A model generated the notes under the pieces. That model was given only the letters and a program-made list of their open reading frames with translations, was not told the DNA's origin and did not search any database. A DNA stretch of 64,000 nucleotides from Sphingobacterium allocomposti (GTDB lineage: Bacteria; Bacteroidota; Bacteroidia; Sphingobacteriales; Sphingobacteriaceae): contig NZ_VNHX01000013.1 of assembly GCF_008124885.1 (NCBI RefSeq), forward strand, positions 1-64,000, given 5' to 3'. Shown piece by piece: positions 55,239 to 63,476 of this stretch. A program made the position numbers and the translations under genes. Every line of letters starts with the position of its first letter. Position 1 is the first letter of the stretch.

Positions 55239-56357
55239 ATGGCACAGCAGAAAGACCTTAAAATAGCGATTCTTATCGATGCGGACAATGTATCGTCGAA
55301 GAAGATCGAAGAAATTATAAACGAAGTTAACCGATACGGCATCCCCACGATCAAGCGCATTTACGGCGACTGGACGAGGCCGTATGTGGAGAACTGGAAG
55401 AGCAGCCTGCTGACGCACGCCATCACGCCTATTCAGCAGTACAGCTACACCCAGGGCAAAAATTCGACAGACTCGGCGATGATCATTGATGCAATGGACA
55501 TCCTGCATTCCGACCGTGTTGACGGCTTCTGTATCGTGTCCAGCGATAGCGACTTTACGCGGCTGGCGACGAGGCTTCGGGAGTCGGGCAAGCTCGTCAT
55601 CGGCATTGGCGAACGCAAGACGCCAAAGCCTTTTATTGCTTCGTGCGATAAGTTTATATACGTTGAGATACTTGAAAAGATTGTTCCAGAGAAAAAAGTA
55701 GAGAAGAAAGCTGCAAACACCAACCACACTGCAAAAGCGCCGGTAACGGAGGAAACGCCTCCTAACCTGTTGGATGAGGATACGCTGCTGCTATTAAAGG
55801 ACGCTGTCGACGATACGGCCGATGAAAGCGGCTGGGCCTTTCTCGGCGAAATAGGAAGTTTGATTATTAAACGCAAACCCGACTTTGACGCCAGAAACTA
55901 TGGGTTCGAGAAGATATCCCACCTCTTTAAATCGAGAAAGGAAGACTTTGAAATCGACGAGCGCACAACGGAAAAGTCGAAAATCAAGCTGTATTATATC
56001 CGGAATATCATTAATAGGCCGCCGCATCCAGTATCATCGACGGTGAAATCAGTACCGGAAAAAAATGAATCGGTTATCGTCCCTTCTCCAGGCAATAAAA
56101 TTACGGCAGACGACGTCAAAAAAAACCAGATCCGCATCACCAAGGATCTGAAGGCGCTCTTTCCTACAAAGACCAGAAAGGTGAAGGTTGTCATTAAAAA
56201 TGAATATGAATGTCGCTTTTCTTTCCGCGAAAACCGCTCGCATGTGCTGAGCTTGGGAAAACAGGCTGCCGTGGAGCTCGGCTTGTCGGAGGGGGCCTCG
56301 TTTCAGCTAACAAAGGTCGATGAATTCCTGTACCGGATAGAAAAGATAAGGCCGTAA
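55239..56357 (+). CDS. NYN-domain nuclease-like protein with LOTUS/OST-HTH domain
   Basis: The 372-residue protein begins with a LabA/DUF88-type NYN domain (about 8-150): AILIDADNVSS with the catalytic-type Asp pair, NSTDSAMIIDAMDIL, and IVSSDSDFTRLATRLRESGKLVIGIGE, all acidic positions of the PIN-like site kept. A linker rich in Lys and Thr leads to an OST-HTH/LOTUS domain (about 185-255, LLKDAVDDTADESGWAFLGEIGSLIIKRKPDFDARNYGFEKISHLFKSR). A C-terminal beta-rich module follows (about 295-370). LOTUS domains bind RNA, often G-quadruplex RNA, so it is probably an RNA-targeting nuclease or adaptor. Targets unknown. Confidence 0.88.
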   Translation: MAQQKDLKIAILIDADNVSSKKIEEIINEVNRYGIPTIKRIYGDWTRPYVENWKSSLLTHAITPIQQYSYTQGKNSTDSAMIIDAMDILHSDRVDGFCIVSSDSDFTRLATRLRESGKLVIGIGERKTPKPFIASCDKFIYVEILEKIVPEKKVEKKAANTNHTAKAPVTEETPPNLLDEDTLLLLKDAVDDTADESGWAFLGEIGSLIIKRKPDFDARNYGFEKISHLFKSRKEDFEIDERTTEKSKIKLYYIRNIINRPPHPVSSTVKSVPEKNESVIVPSPGNKITADDVKKNQIRITKDLKALFPTKTRKVKVVIKNEYECRFSFRENRSHVLSLGKQAAVELGLSEGASFQLTKVDEFLYRIEKIRP

Positions 56358-56488
56358 GAAATGCGAGGCGTCACAGGAGTCATATCAACAGGCTCCATCG
56401 CCGGAAGGCCGTCTGCGAGGTTTAAGGCATTCGCCGAGGTATTTACTGCGTTCGCCGATCATAAATAGGGTCCTGTCTAATTATCGTG

Positions 56489-56517
56489 TTTCGATATCGC
56501 GCCTCCACTTATCTTTG
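56489..56517 (+). promoter_or_regulatory. Promoter of the candidate small RNA
   Basis: TATCTTTG (56510-56517) fits TAnnTTTG, with TTTCG (56489-56493) 16 bases upstream. The expected start site (about 56522-56524) falls exactly on the first hairpin. Confidence 0.55.
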
Positions 56518-56521
56518 ATCC

Positions 56522-56618
56522 GTACCCATTTAGTAGCTGGGTACTTGTTTCAATGTGGAGTATCGCCCGATACTCATGTTTAGTTAAGTCTATAGCCCGC
56601 ATCCGCGGGCTTTTTTTT
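56522..56618 (+). ncRNA. Candidate small RNA, three hairpins plus terminator
   Basis: Three hairpins follow one another. GTACCCA/TGGGTAC (56522-56544) is first. GAGTATCG/CGATACTC (56558-56575) is second, and GCCCGC/GCGGGC (56595-56610, loop ATCC) is third, ending in eight Ts. A promoter fits directly upstream, and no reading frame of note lies inside. GTTTCAATGT (56547-56556) and GTTTAGTTAAGT (56578-56589) are the two halves of the lead-in at 8748-8767, split by the second hairpin. No known RNA family was recognised. Confidence 0.6.
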
Positions 56619-56877
56619 GACAATCCTGTGGTGAAAGCGGAAGTCGAAAGTTGCGATATGCAAGCAGCGAAGTGTCAGACGAAGTAGACGGGTTAACGCG
56701 GTTAAAAGTGTTTAATTATCTACGCAACAAGAAACCGTACAAGCTTATAACGCCCACGAATCACGATTGCGCACAAAACCACTTTTTTACTATCTTTACC
56801 TTTACAGTATATGGCATAGAAGATTATTTGGAATGTGCGCCATTTAGCCCATTTTTAGAACCAAAGTAACATAAGAC
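56619..56877. other. Upstream region of DUF4202
   Basis: About 260 bases without a supported gene; a 72-codon frame at 56651 lacks coding character. Tracts such as TATCTTTACC near 56791 resemble -7 boxes but end in A or C rather than G. Confidence 0.35.
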
Positions 56878-57477
56878 ATGGATCCACGGATAGAACAAGC
56901 ACTTCATTTGTTTGATGCATACAATAAACAAGACCCACAGCTTTTCTTTTGGCAGGGGGCACACTACCCCCAGGAGTATTTCCTAGCCCAAAAACTGTAC
57001 GAGTGGGTATTAAAATTAAATCCGGAAGCAGGCGACGCGCTGATTCTGGCTTCGAGAAGCCAACATATCGGACGATGGGAAATTCCGCGGGATAGCTTTC
57101 CGTTAGACAAAAGCGGCTACCTACTTTGGAGAAAGACGCTGGCCTCCCACCACGCAACAAAAGCTGGAGACATCTTGCGACATCTATCGTTTTCCGACGA
57201 TCTTGTTGAGCGTGTTCAGGAGATAATTCTTAAGAAAAAAATTAAAGTAAACCCCGATGTCCAAACGATGGAAAACGCGCTATGCCTCGTCTTCCTGGAA
57301 TACCAATACGAGGCATTCTTTCCCAAACACAGGGACAAGATTGTGCAAATCCTTCGAAAGTCACTGCTAAAAATGGATGGCGAGGGCCATCGGTTTGCGC
57401 TGACGTTGTCTTTTTCCGAGGAAGGATTCTCTTATATCCAGGACGCACTCTCGTTACTGGGTGAAAAAGCGGGCTAA
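56878..57477 (+). CDS. DUF4202 domain protein
   Basis: The 199-residue soluble protein belongs to DUF4202. Recognisable parts are IEQALHLFDAYNKQDP near the N-terminus, ALILASRSQHIGRWEIPRDSFPLDKSGYLLWRKTLASHHATKAGDIL (two His clusters suggestive of a metal site of HD type) and ALCLVFLEYQYEAFFPKHRDKIVQILRKSLLKM. The reaction is unknown. It follows the candidate small RNA on the same strand by about 260 bases. Confidence 0.82.
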   Translation: MDPRIEQALHLFDAYNKQDPQLFFWQGAHYPQEYFLAQKLYEWVLKLNPEAGDALILASRSQHIGRWEIPRDSFPLDKSGYLLWRKTLASHHATKAGDILRHLSFSDDLVERVQEIILKKKIKVNPDVQTMENALCLVFLEYQYEAFFPKHRDKIVQILRKSLLKMDGEGHRFALTLSFSEEGFSYIQDALSLLGEKAG

Positions 57478-57596
57478 GCAACAGAAGCAGGATTATGGAA
57501 TCCCAAAACAACGTTCTATAGTTCGATGCACCTGCTGCCCCGAATAACAACGGGCAGCGACAGCTTAGGCCTCACTAAGGTGCCGAAAACTTAACA

Positions 57597-57624
57597 TTGG
57601 ATTAACTGCTCTTTACTATTTTTG
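57597..57624 (+). promoter_or_regulatory. Promoter for a probably leaderless mRNA
   Basis: TTGG (57597-57600), 16 bases, then TATTTTTG (57617-57624), a fitting TAnnTTTG box. The ATG of the metallophosphoesterase is at 57629, four bases later, so transcription should start at or within a few bases of the start codon. Confidence 0.55.
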
Positions 57625-57628
57625 CACT

Positions 57629-58780
57629 ATGAAAGATCTGCGCTATACCCGTCCGATTGTTCTGAAAGATGTCCCTGACGATTCCCATAATTTTAAGCCA
57701 CTTCCTGTACCGTCGGGCTCCTACCCTTACCGACTAGCTTTGCAGGAGGTGCTACAGACGCCACTCCACGCGTTGGCGCGCCGTATGAGTTTCCATATGG
57801 TGGGTGATACGGGTAGCGCCAGGCATTCCGATTTTCAGGCGGTGATCGCTACCGCTATGGTTCAGCAGACGGATGGCATTGAGAACAAGCCCTCCTTTCT
57901 GTACCATCTTGGCGATATTGTCTACAATCACGGTGAAGCCCATGAGTATCCAGCACAATTTCTAAAACATTACGAAGACTATCCGGCACCTATTTTTGCT
58001 ATTGCGGGCAATCACGACGGTGATATCAACCCCCATACGGAGGTTCCTTACCAAAGTCTGGACGCTTTTATGGATGTATTCTGTGACACGCAGCGCCGGC
58101 CAATAGGCTTCGGGATGGGCAGTAAGAGGCTTAGCATGATCCAGCCCAATGTGTATTGGACATTAGAGACCCCTTTAGCACGCTTTATCGGGCTGTATGC
58201 AAACGTGACAAAACACGGCATTATAACGGAAGAACAGCGGCAGTGGTTTCTGTCGGAATTGACGCATGCAGAGGAGCACCGCGGAGAGCAGGCCATCATT
58301 GTATGCATTCACCATGCACCCTACTCAGCCGACACCAACCACGGTTCCAGCTTAGCGATGATCAGCTTTCTGGAAAGCGCCTTTGAGGCCACCGGGGTAC
58401 GGCCTGATGCCGTGTTCAGCGGTCACGTACACAACTATCAGCGTTTTGAAAGGAAAGAGGAGGACGGCCATATAACGCCGTATATCGTTTCGGGAGCCGG
58501 CGGCTATGCAGACCTCCATACCATCGCCTGTACGGACAACCCGCGGGTAGGTAGTCTACCCGGCCGGGACGACATTGAGCTTGTTGCCTATTGCGACCGC
58601 CACTTTGGATTTCTGCATATGACGATTGAACGGGTAAAGGAGGAACTGCAGCTTGTGGGCAAATACTACTGTCTTCCCGAAGTTTTCACAAAGCCGGAAC
58701 TGATGCAGGCTACATTATACGACCAGTTTACCATTCCACTGAAGCGTACGCGGCCGGCCTACAACAGGTTTGCGGAGTAA
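57629..58780 (+). CDS. Calcineurin-like metallophosphoesterase
   Basis: The 383-residue phosphoesterase has the complete dimetal motif set: HMVGDTGS, LYHLGDIVYNHG, IAGNHDGD, CIHHAPYS and FSGHVHNYQRF. The layout is close to purple-acid-phosphatase-like members (GHVHNYQR). No signal peptide is visible, so it probably acts in the cytoplasm. Substrate unknown. Its promoter leaves almost no leader. The next plus-strand gene is DUF763, with a separate promoter. Confidence 0.9.
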   Translation: MKDLRYTRPIVLKDVPDDSHNFKPLPVPSGSYPYRLALQEVLQTPLHALARRMSFHMVGDTGSARHSDFQAVIATAMVQQTDGIENKPSFLYHLGDIVYNHGEAHEYPAQFLKHYEDYPAPIFAIAGNHDGDINPHTEVPYQSLDAFMDVFCDTQRRPIGFGMGSKRLSMIQPNVYWTLETPLARFIGLYANVTKHGIITEEQRQWFLSELTHAEEHRGEQAIIVCIHHAPYSADTNHGSSLAMISFLESAFEATGVRPDAVFSGHVHNYQRFERKEEDGHITPYIVSGAGGYADLHTIACTDNPRVGSLPGRDDIELVAYCDRHFGFLHMTIERVKEELQLVGKYYCLPEVFTKPELMQATLYDQFTIPLKRTRPAYNRFAE

Positions 58781-58889
58781 TATTGTTCGTCTCCCCCCAT
58801 CGGAATAAGTCGGGGGAAGGCAACGCAGTTCGGCGCAGCTTATCGGATTAGCTTCTTTGTCAAATCTACTTGGAACGGCCATCTTCTTC

Positions 58890-59022
58890 CTAAAACTCCT
58901 CCCCGTAGCCTGCCAGCACCTCGTCCTTTTCAGTCAGATCCGCCCCTTCGAAGCGTGCTGCCCCGAAGTAGGGATCGATCGCGGTTTTTAAACAGTTCCG
59001 GTAGGTATTCTTGAAAACCCGT
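58890..59022 (-). pseudogene. Possible 3' remnant of a gene
   Basis: On the minus strand a frame ending at TAG (58892-58890) reads VFKNTYRNCLKTAIDPYFGA and then ARFEGADLTEKDEVLAGYGEEF, which looks like real protein. It continues upstream without a start codon into the antisense of the DUF763 promoter and coding region. It may be the tail of a gene truncated when the DUF763 unit was inserted. The family is not recognised. Confidence 0.3.
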
Positions 59023-59062
59023 ACATTTTTTTGTAAGTTTGTGCTAACAATTTTAGCACAAA
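59011..59062 (+). promoter_or_regulatory. Promoter and palindromic operator of DUF763
   Basis: TAAGTTTG (59034-59041) is a TAnnTTTG box, with TTG at 59011-59013 20 bases upstream. TTTGTGCTAA (59038-59047) and TTAGCACAAA (59053-59062) form a perfect 10-5-10 inverted repeat that overlaps the -7 box and ends one base before the ATG at 59064. A bound repressor would block both initiation and the start region. Confidence 0.7.
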
Positions 59063-59063
59063 C

Positions 59064-60281
59064 ATGAAACGGTCCGGGACTGCTGATCTACCGCTGCACT
59101 ATGGCAAGGTGCCCCCATGGTTATATGAGCGCATGACATTGTTGGGCGGATCGATTGTCGAGTGCATTTTGATGGACTACGGCAAGAAGGAGGTACTTCG
59201 CCGTCTAGCAGACCCGTTCTGGTTTCAGAGCTTCGGGGCTGTGCTGGGCATGGACTGGCATTCTTCAGGGATTACCACTTCGGTCATGGGAGCTTTAAAA
59301 AGAGCGATCAATCCGCACGCGGCAGCCCTTGGTATATATATTTGCGGAGGAAAGGGAAAATTCTCGCGTGATACGCCGGCGGAGTTATTACACATTGCCG
59401 ATAAAACGGGTTTGGATGGGCATACACTGATACGCGCCAGCAAGCTCGCCGCCAAGGTAGACAATACCGCAATTCAGGATGGCTATCAGCTGTATCTTCA
59501 CAACTTTGTTCTGTCTGATGACGGCGATTGGGCTGTCGTGCAACAAGGTATGCATGGACACGACGGTACGGCCCGGCGTTACCATTGGCTATCCGAAAGT
59601 ATGACTTCTTTTATCGAAGAGCCGCACACGGGGATCAGCGGATTGTCCCAGGGACGCATTCTCAACCTGACGGCTTCTGAAGCGGCGGCAAACCGCGCCG
59701 GCATTCTCGACATAGCACGACAGGATCCGGCAGAGATCATAAAGGGCTTTACCCGGCTTATTATGCCGTCATATCATGATGTCCGTTCGTCGGATGTTGA
59801 CTTAAAACGTCTGGGCGCGCTCCTATACGTTACGCGGGAGGCGCCTATCGACCGGTTCGAAGACCTGCTGCTGTTACGCGGAGTCGGCCCCCGCACGCTG
59901 CAGTCGCTGGCCCTGGTAAGCGAAGTCATACACGGGGCTCCGGCACGGTTTGCCGATCCGGCACGGTTTTCCTTTGCCCATGGGGGTAAAGACGGTCATC
60001 CCTTCCCTGTGCCTATCAACGTGTATGACCAGAGTATCGAGTTGCTAAAAAAGGGGATCGAGCAGTCCAAACTAGGAAACGCTGAAAAACGCAGAACGCT
60101 GAACAAGCTACATCAGACCGTATTACGGGCAGAACAGCACTTTACGCCGCAGTTTGACGTGCAGCAGGTTATCGAACAGGAAAGACGGGATTCCTGGAAA
60201 TATGGAGGCAAAACAGTGATGGGCGACGCGAAGAAAGACCTTATTCCGATTAAATCCGGGACGCAATTGACACTGTTCTAA
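59064..60281 (+). CDS. DUF763 protein
   Basis: The 405-residue protein has the canonical DUF763 start (KRSGTADLPLHYGKVPPWLYERM) and conserved core LADPFWFQSFGAVLGMDWHSSGITTSVMGALKRA, VDNTAIQDGYQLYLHNFVLSDDGDWAVVQQGM and ARRYHWLS. Later GVGPRTLQSLALVSEVIHG resembles a helix-hairpin-helix turn and could contact DNA. DUF763 is shared by archaea and bacteria; its function is not established, though a nucleic-acid role is plausible. The tight palindromic operator suggests induced expression. GNAT and DUF72 genes follow on the same strand. Confidence 0.88.
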   Translation: MKRSGTADLPLHYGKVPPWLYERMTLLGGSIVECILMDYGKKEVLRRLADPFWFQSFGAVLGMDWHSSGITTSVMGALKRAINPHAAALGIYICGGKGKFSRDTPAELLHIADKTGLDGHTLIRASKLAAKVDNTAIQDGYQLYLHNFVLSDDGDWAVVQQGMHGHDGTARRYHWLSESMTSFIEEPHTGISGLSQGRILNLTASEAAANRAGILDIARQDPAEIIKGFTRLIMPSYHDVRSSDVDLKRLGALLYVTREAPIDRFEDLLLLRGVGPRTLQSLALVSEVIHGAPARFADPARFSFAHGGKDGHPFPVPINVYDQSIELLKKGIEQSKLGNAEKRRTLNKLHQTVLRAEQHFTPQFDVQQVIEQERRDSWKYGGKTVMGDAKKDLIPIKSGTQLTLF

Positions 60282-60340
60282 TACGTGAAAAGGAACATGC
60301 AGTACGGCCTTCCATTTATACCGAATTTATTTTTAACCCC

Positions 60341-60871
60341 ATGAATAACGAATTTGAAATTATCACCGTTTCTTCAGTCGACGATGACCTCTGTACGGGT
60401 TTAGCCCTGCTTACGATAAATGTTGTTAAGCAAGGCGCATCCGTCGGCTTTATGGATGATCTGACGATGGAACAGGCTCAAAATTTCTGGAAAAAGATAT
60501 TCGGCCGCGTCGCACGCGACGAGGTCGTCCTGTTTGCTGCGAGACATGTACCATCCCGGCAGATTGTTGGAACGGTTCAACTGGCTGTTGACCTGCCGCC
60601 CAACCAACCGCACCGCGGAGATGTCGCCAAGATGCTTGTACATAGCGCATACAGGAGGCGAGGTATAGCTTCCCGGCTGCTCAGCACATTGGAAATCGAG
60701 GCCCGTGAACGAAGCCGGCATATCCTTGTTCTGGATACCGTGACAGAAAGCCCAGCTTACTATCTATATCTAAAGTACGGGTGGCAGGTTGTCGGCAATA
60801 TTCCGGAGTATGCACTGTTCCCCAATGGACAGTACTGCAGCACAACCTATTTTTATAAAAAGCTAAATTGA
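60341..60871 (+). CDS. GNAT-family N-acetyltransferase
   Basis: The 176-residue acetyltransferase has the acetyl-CoA-binding motif KMLVHSAYRRRGIASRLLSTLE (the R-R-G-I-A form of Q/RxxGxG/A), a preceding strand VGTVQLAVDL, and a C-terminal YLKYGWQVVGNIPEYALFPNG. Substrate unknown; the size suits small-molecule resistance-type or protein-terminal acetylation. It begins 60 bases after DUF763 and may be in the same unit. Confidence 0.88.
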   Translation: MNNEFEIITVSSVDDDLCTGLALLTINVVKQGASVGFMDDLTMEQAQNFWKKIFGRVARDEVVLFAARHVPSRQIVGTVQLAVDLPPNQPHRGDVAKMLVHSAYRRRGIASRLLSTLEIEARERSRHILVLDTVTESPAYYLYLKYGWQVVGNIPEYALFPNGQYCSTTYFYKKLN

Positions 60872-60990
60872 GCTTGTGTAAACGAAAGCGCAGCGAGCGC
60901 GTTTTAACAAAAACAGCGCAGTTGCGAAGGTTACGCAGGATGTAACCTTGGCTCAACATGCAACATTCGGATTGTAAATTTAACTATCAA

Positions 60991-61773
60991 ATGGCTTCTT
61001 TTTTCTCAGGTACAAGTGGCATTCTCCTGCCGTATAAAAACAAAACATTTTATCCGGTGGAGTGGCAAGCCAAAAGCCGGCTGGAGGTGTATGGTTTACT
61101 CCATAATTCGGTGGAGGTAAACAGCACTTTTTATAAAATCCCCCGCGTCCATACGATCGTCCGCTGGGCTACGGAAGTTCCCAGGGATTTTAGATTTACA
61201 TTCAAACTGTGGAAAGGTATTACCCATAATAAATCGCTTCACTTTGATGAAGCGGATGTCCGGCTCTTTATGGAGACCATCAACGGGATAGACACGAACC
61301 GCGGATGTTTGCTCATCCAGCTACCGCCATCGACCGGCTTTGCGTGTGTCGCGCAGCTAGATCGACTATTGAGCTGCATCTCGGACCTGAACACCGCCGG
61401 CTGGCGCGTATGTGTGGAGTTCCGGAATAGGACGTGGCACCGTTCCGAATGCGTCGAACTACTGTCGGCATATGGAGCCAGTTTGGTTTTGCACGACAAG
61501 GGGGGCATGGGTGTGGACATAGATCAGGCTGCCGGAGATACTGTTTATCTGCGGTTTCACGGCCCTGATGGTAACTATCGAAGTAGTTATGACGAAGCTT
61601 TTTTAAAGGAATACAGCTTGTATATCGCCGGCTGGCTGGCAGAGGGCAAGGAGGTATATGTCTACTTCAACAACACCATTGGCGACGCATTGGCAAACTT
61701 AAATCTGCTCGTTGCGTATGTGGACGAAGAATGGCCGGCGGGCCGTGGTGGGGCGCCCACCGGCGCTATTTAA
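60991..61773 (+). CDS. DUF72 family protein
   Basis: This TIM-barrel-like protein has about 260 residues and DUF72 hallmarks: FSGTSGILLPYKNKTFYP, LEVYGLLHNSVEVNSTFYKIPRVHTIVRWATEVPRDFRFTFKLWKGITH, VCVEFRNRTWHRSECVELL and VYLRFHGPDGNY, with VYVYFNNTIGDALANL at the end. The reaction is unknown; the family has been compared with endonuclease IV-type barrels. I prefer the ATG at 60991; the frame opens at an ATG at 60958. Its last 8 bases overlap the 3' end of the convergent lipoate ligase gene. Confidence 0.88.
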   Translation: MASFFSGTSGILLPYKNKTFYPVEWQAKSRLEVYGLLHNSVEVNSTFYKIPRVHTIVRWATEVPRDFRFTFKLWKGITHNKSLHFDEADVRLFMETINGIDTNRGCLLIQLPPSTGFACVAQLDRLLSCISDLNTAGWRVCVEFRNRTWHRSECVELLSAYGASLVLHDKGGMGVDIDQAAGDTVYLRFHGPDGNYRSSYDEAFLKEYSLYIAGWLAEGKEVYVYFNNTIGDALANLNLLVAYVDEEWPAGRGGAPTGAI

Positions 61774-62749
61774 ACAGCTCAATGATTTCTGTCTTTTTTA
61801 CATTACCAAAATAGGCTGATAGGTCAATATTATCCAGCAGGGAGGCAAGGGTTGCTATATCATGCCGTTGCCCAAGCAGCTTTTCCTCCAGCTCTTCTAT
61901 AGGGTGCGATGCAAAAAAGTCGCCGAAGATCTTAGCGTGCACGATGTAGCCATTGTGCACGTCGAGATGCAATTCAATAAATCCTGCCGGGATTTTGATT
62001 GCCTGCCGGAAATTATAGTTGGGTGAAAATCCGTAGTTCCATTCCCATGTGCTGTATTTTCGGATAACGAGCTCTTCCACAGCGCGCTTATCTTCCTCTG
62101 TGAACGTGTACATCTGTGCCGCCGGGTTGTTGGACAGCATTTCATCAAGAAGCAGCTGCTTAAAAGATGCTATTGTTGTACCTTCGGGAAAGTAGCTCAC
62201 GAGATTGACCACGCGGGCCCGGTTAGACTTGACAGCCTTGTCTACGAATTTCAGTGGGTTGACTTTCAGCGCATCGGCTAGGACATCCATACGTGAATCG
62301 AACAAAATCGTTCCGTGTTGAACCATCTTGCCATTTTTTACAAACTTGGCGTTGCCACTGAACTTTTTGCCCTCCACGAGCAGGTCGTTTCTTCCCTCCA
62401 ATCGTGCTCCTATACCCAATTTGTTCAATAGCCGGAGAACAGGTTCGGTAAAAGCAGAAAAGTCCATAAAGTCGTTTCCGCCTGATAAAGTGTGAAAAGA
62501 AAAGTTTAAATTTCCGAGATCATGGTATACCGAGCCTCCGCCCGAGAGCCTCCTGACGACCTTGATGTCATTCTCACGGACGTAGTCCAGATTGATTTCG
62601 GCCATTGTATTCTGGAACTTGCCGACGATGATGGAGGGGGCATTGATATATAACAGAAAGATATCTTCGCGTGGATATTTTTGCAATAGGTACTCCTCCG
62701 AAGCGATATTGAAATAAGCGTCATGATAAGGTGAATCGATAATAAGCAT
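61766..62749 (-). CDS. lplA: Lipoate-protein ligase
   Basis: The 327-residue ligase attaches lipoate to the E2 and H proteins of dehydrogenase complexes and the glycine cleavage system. It has the conserved RRLSGGGSVYHDLGNLNFSF, the lipoate-binding region KFSGNAKFVKNGKMVQHGTILFDSRMDVLADALKV and the family start YHDAYFNIASEEYLL. The accessory C-terminal domain (from about residue 240) is present. It is monocistronic and convergent with DUF72, overlapping it by 8 bases. Confidence 0.92.
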   Translation of the reverse strand: MLIIDSPYHDAYFNIASEEYLLQKYPREDIFLLYINAPSIIVGKFQNTMAEINLDYVRENDIKVVRRLSGGGSVYHDLGNLNFSFHTLSGGNDFMDFSAFTEPVLRLLNKLGIGARLEGRNDLLVEGKKFSGNAKFVKNGKMVQHGTILFDSRMDVLADALKVNPLKFVDKAVKSNRARVVNLVSYFPEGTTIASFKQLLLDEMLSNNPAAQMYTFTEEDKRAVEELVIRKYSTWEWNYGFSPNYNFRQAIKIPAGFIELHLDVHNGYIVHAKIFGDFFASHPIEELEEKLLGQRHDIATLASLLDNIDLSAYFGNVKKTEIIELFK

Positions 62750-62948
62750 ACCTGTTCTATGAAAGTGTTTTATAAAAATAGGAAGTTTTTGGCATTGTTT
62801 CCGTCCGACGGCAGCGAAGCCGATGCCAGCAGTTCGCCGTAGGTCTTTTTTTGGTTATCTTTATGAGGACCTCCATGTAAGTTCCTGCCTGCAGAGCGGT
62901 AATACGAAGCAGATGGAGCCTACCACCTGGGTACCAGCAACAAACTAA

Positions 62949-63335
62949 ATGACTATGAAAGAGCAGCCATTTTCTTTTTCGGATAGGATCAAAAGCTTTA
63001 CACATGCCTTCGCGGGTATGAAGATATTTTTCGTGGAGCATAACGCAAGGATACATGTGGCGGCCGCCGTGGTGGTGCTCGTCGCCGGCTTCGTCCTGGG
63101 ACTTTCGGCCTATGAGTGGACGGCAATTGTGTTTGCCATTGGTTTGGTGCTGGTGTCCGAAATATGGAATACGGCCATCGAACATATGGCAGATTTCATG
63201 ACACAGGAGTGCAATCCACGGATAAAAAGAATAAAAGATCTCGGAGCCGCCGGGGTACTTCTTTCTGCGTTATTTGCCGTTGCTGTGGGATTGATCGTCT
63301 TTTTGCCCAAGCTATCAGCTCTGTTGTTTCCCTAG
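62949..63335 (+). CDS. dgkA: Diacylglycerol/undecaprenol kinase family protein
   Basis: The 128-residue integral membrane kinase has three helices and the conserved motif EIWNTAIEHMADF, with acidic residues for MgATP, followed by RIKRIKDLGAAGVLLSA. The N-terminal amphipathic part is FSDRIKSFTHAFAGMKIFFVEHNARIHVAAA. In Gram-positive bacteria the closest relatives phosphorylate undecaprenol; the substrate here is unproved. The ATG at 62955 (MKEQPF) is an alternative start. Confidence 0.9.
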   Translation: MTMKEQPFSFSDRIKSFTHAFAGMKIFFVEHNARIHVAAAVVVLVAGFVLGLSAYEWTAIVFAIGLVLVSEIWNTAIEHMADFMTQECNPRIKRIKDLGAAGVLLSALFAVAVGLIVFLPKLSALLFP

Positions 63336-63402
63336 TGCGTAACTTTACAATTAAATTACTATCGCTCCCCCATGTTGGCATTGCTATTGCAGGTATTTAC
63401 AC

Positions 63403-63476
63403 GATTTATAATTTTTAGGTTTAATAATGGTTAGTTTAATAGACTCCTGTAAGTTCCCGCTTCAGGAGTTTGTTTT
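63403..63476 (+). terminator. Terminator module, GGTTAGT type
   Basis: The lead-in is GATTTATAATTTTTAGG, then GGTTAGTTTAAT. The stem pairs ACTCCTG (63443-63449) with CAGGAGT (63463-63469) and an inner AAG with CTT around TTCCCG, with TTTGTTTTT following. It lies about 70 bases after dgkA. Confidence 0.65.
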
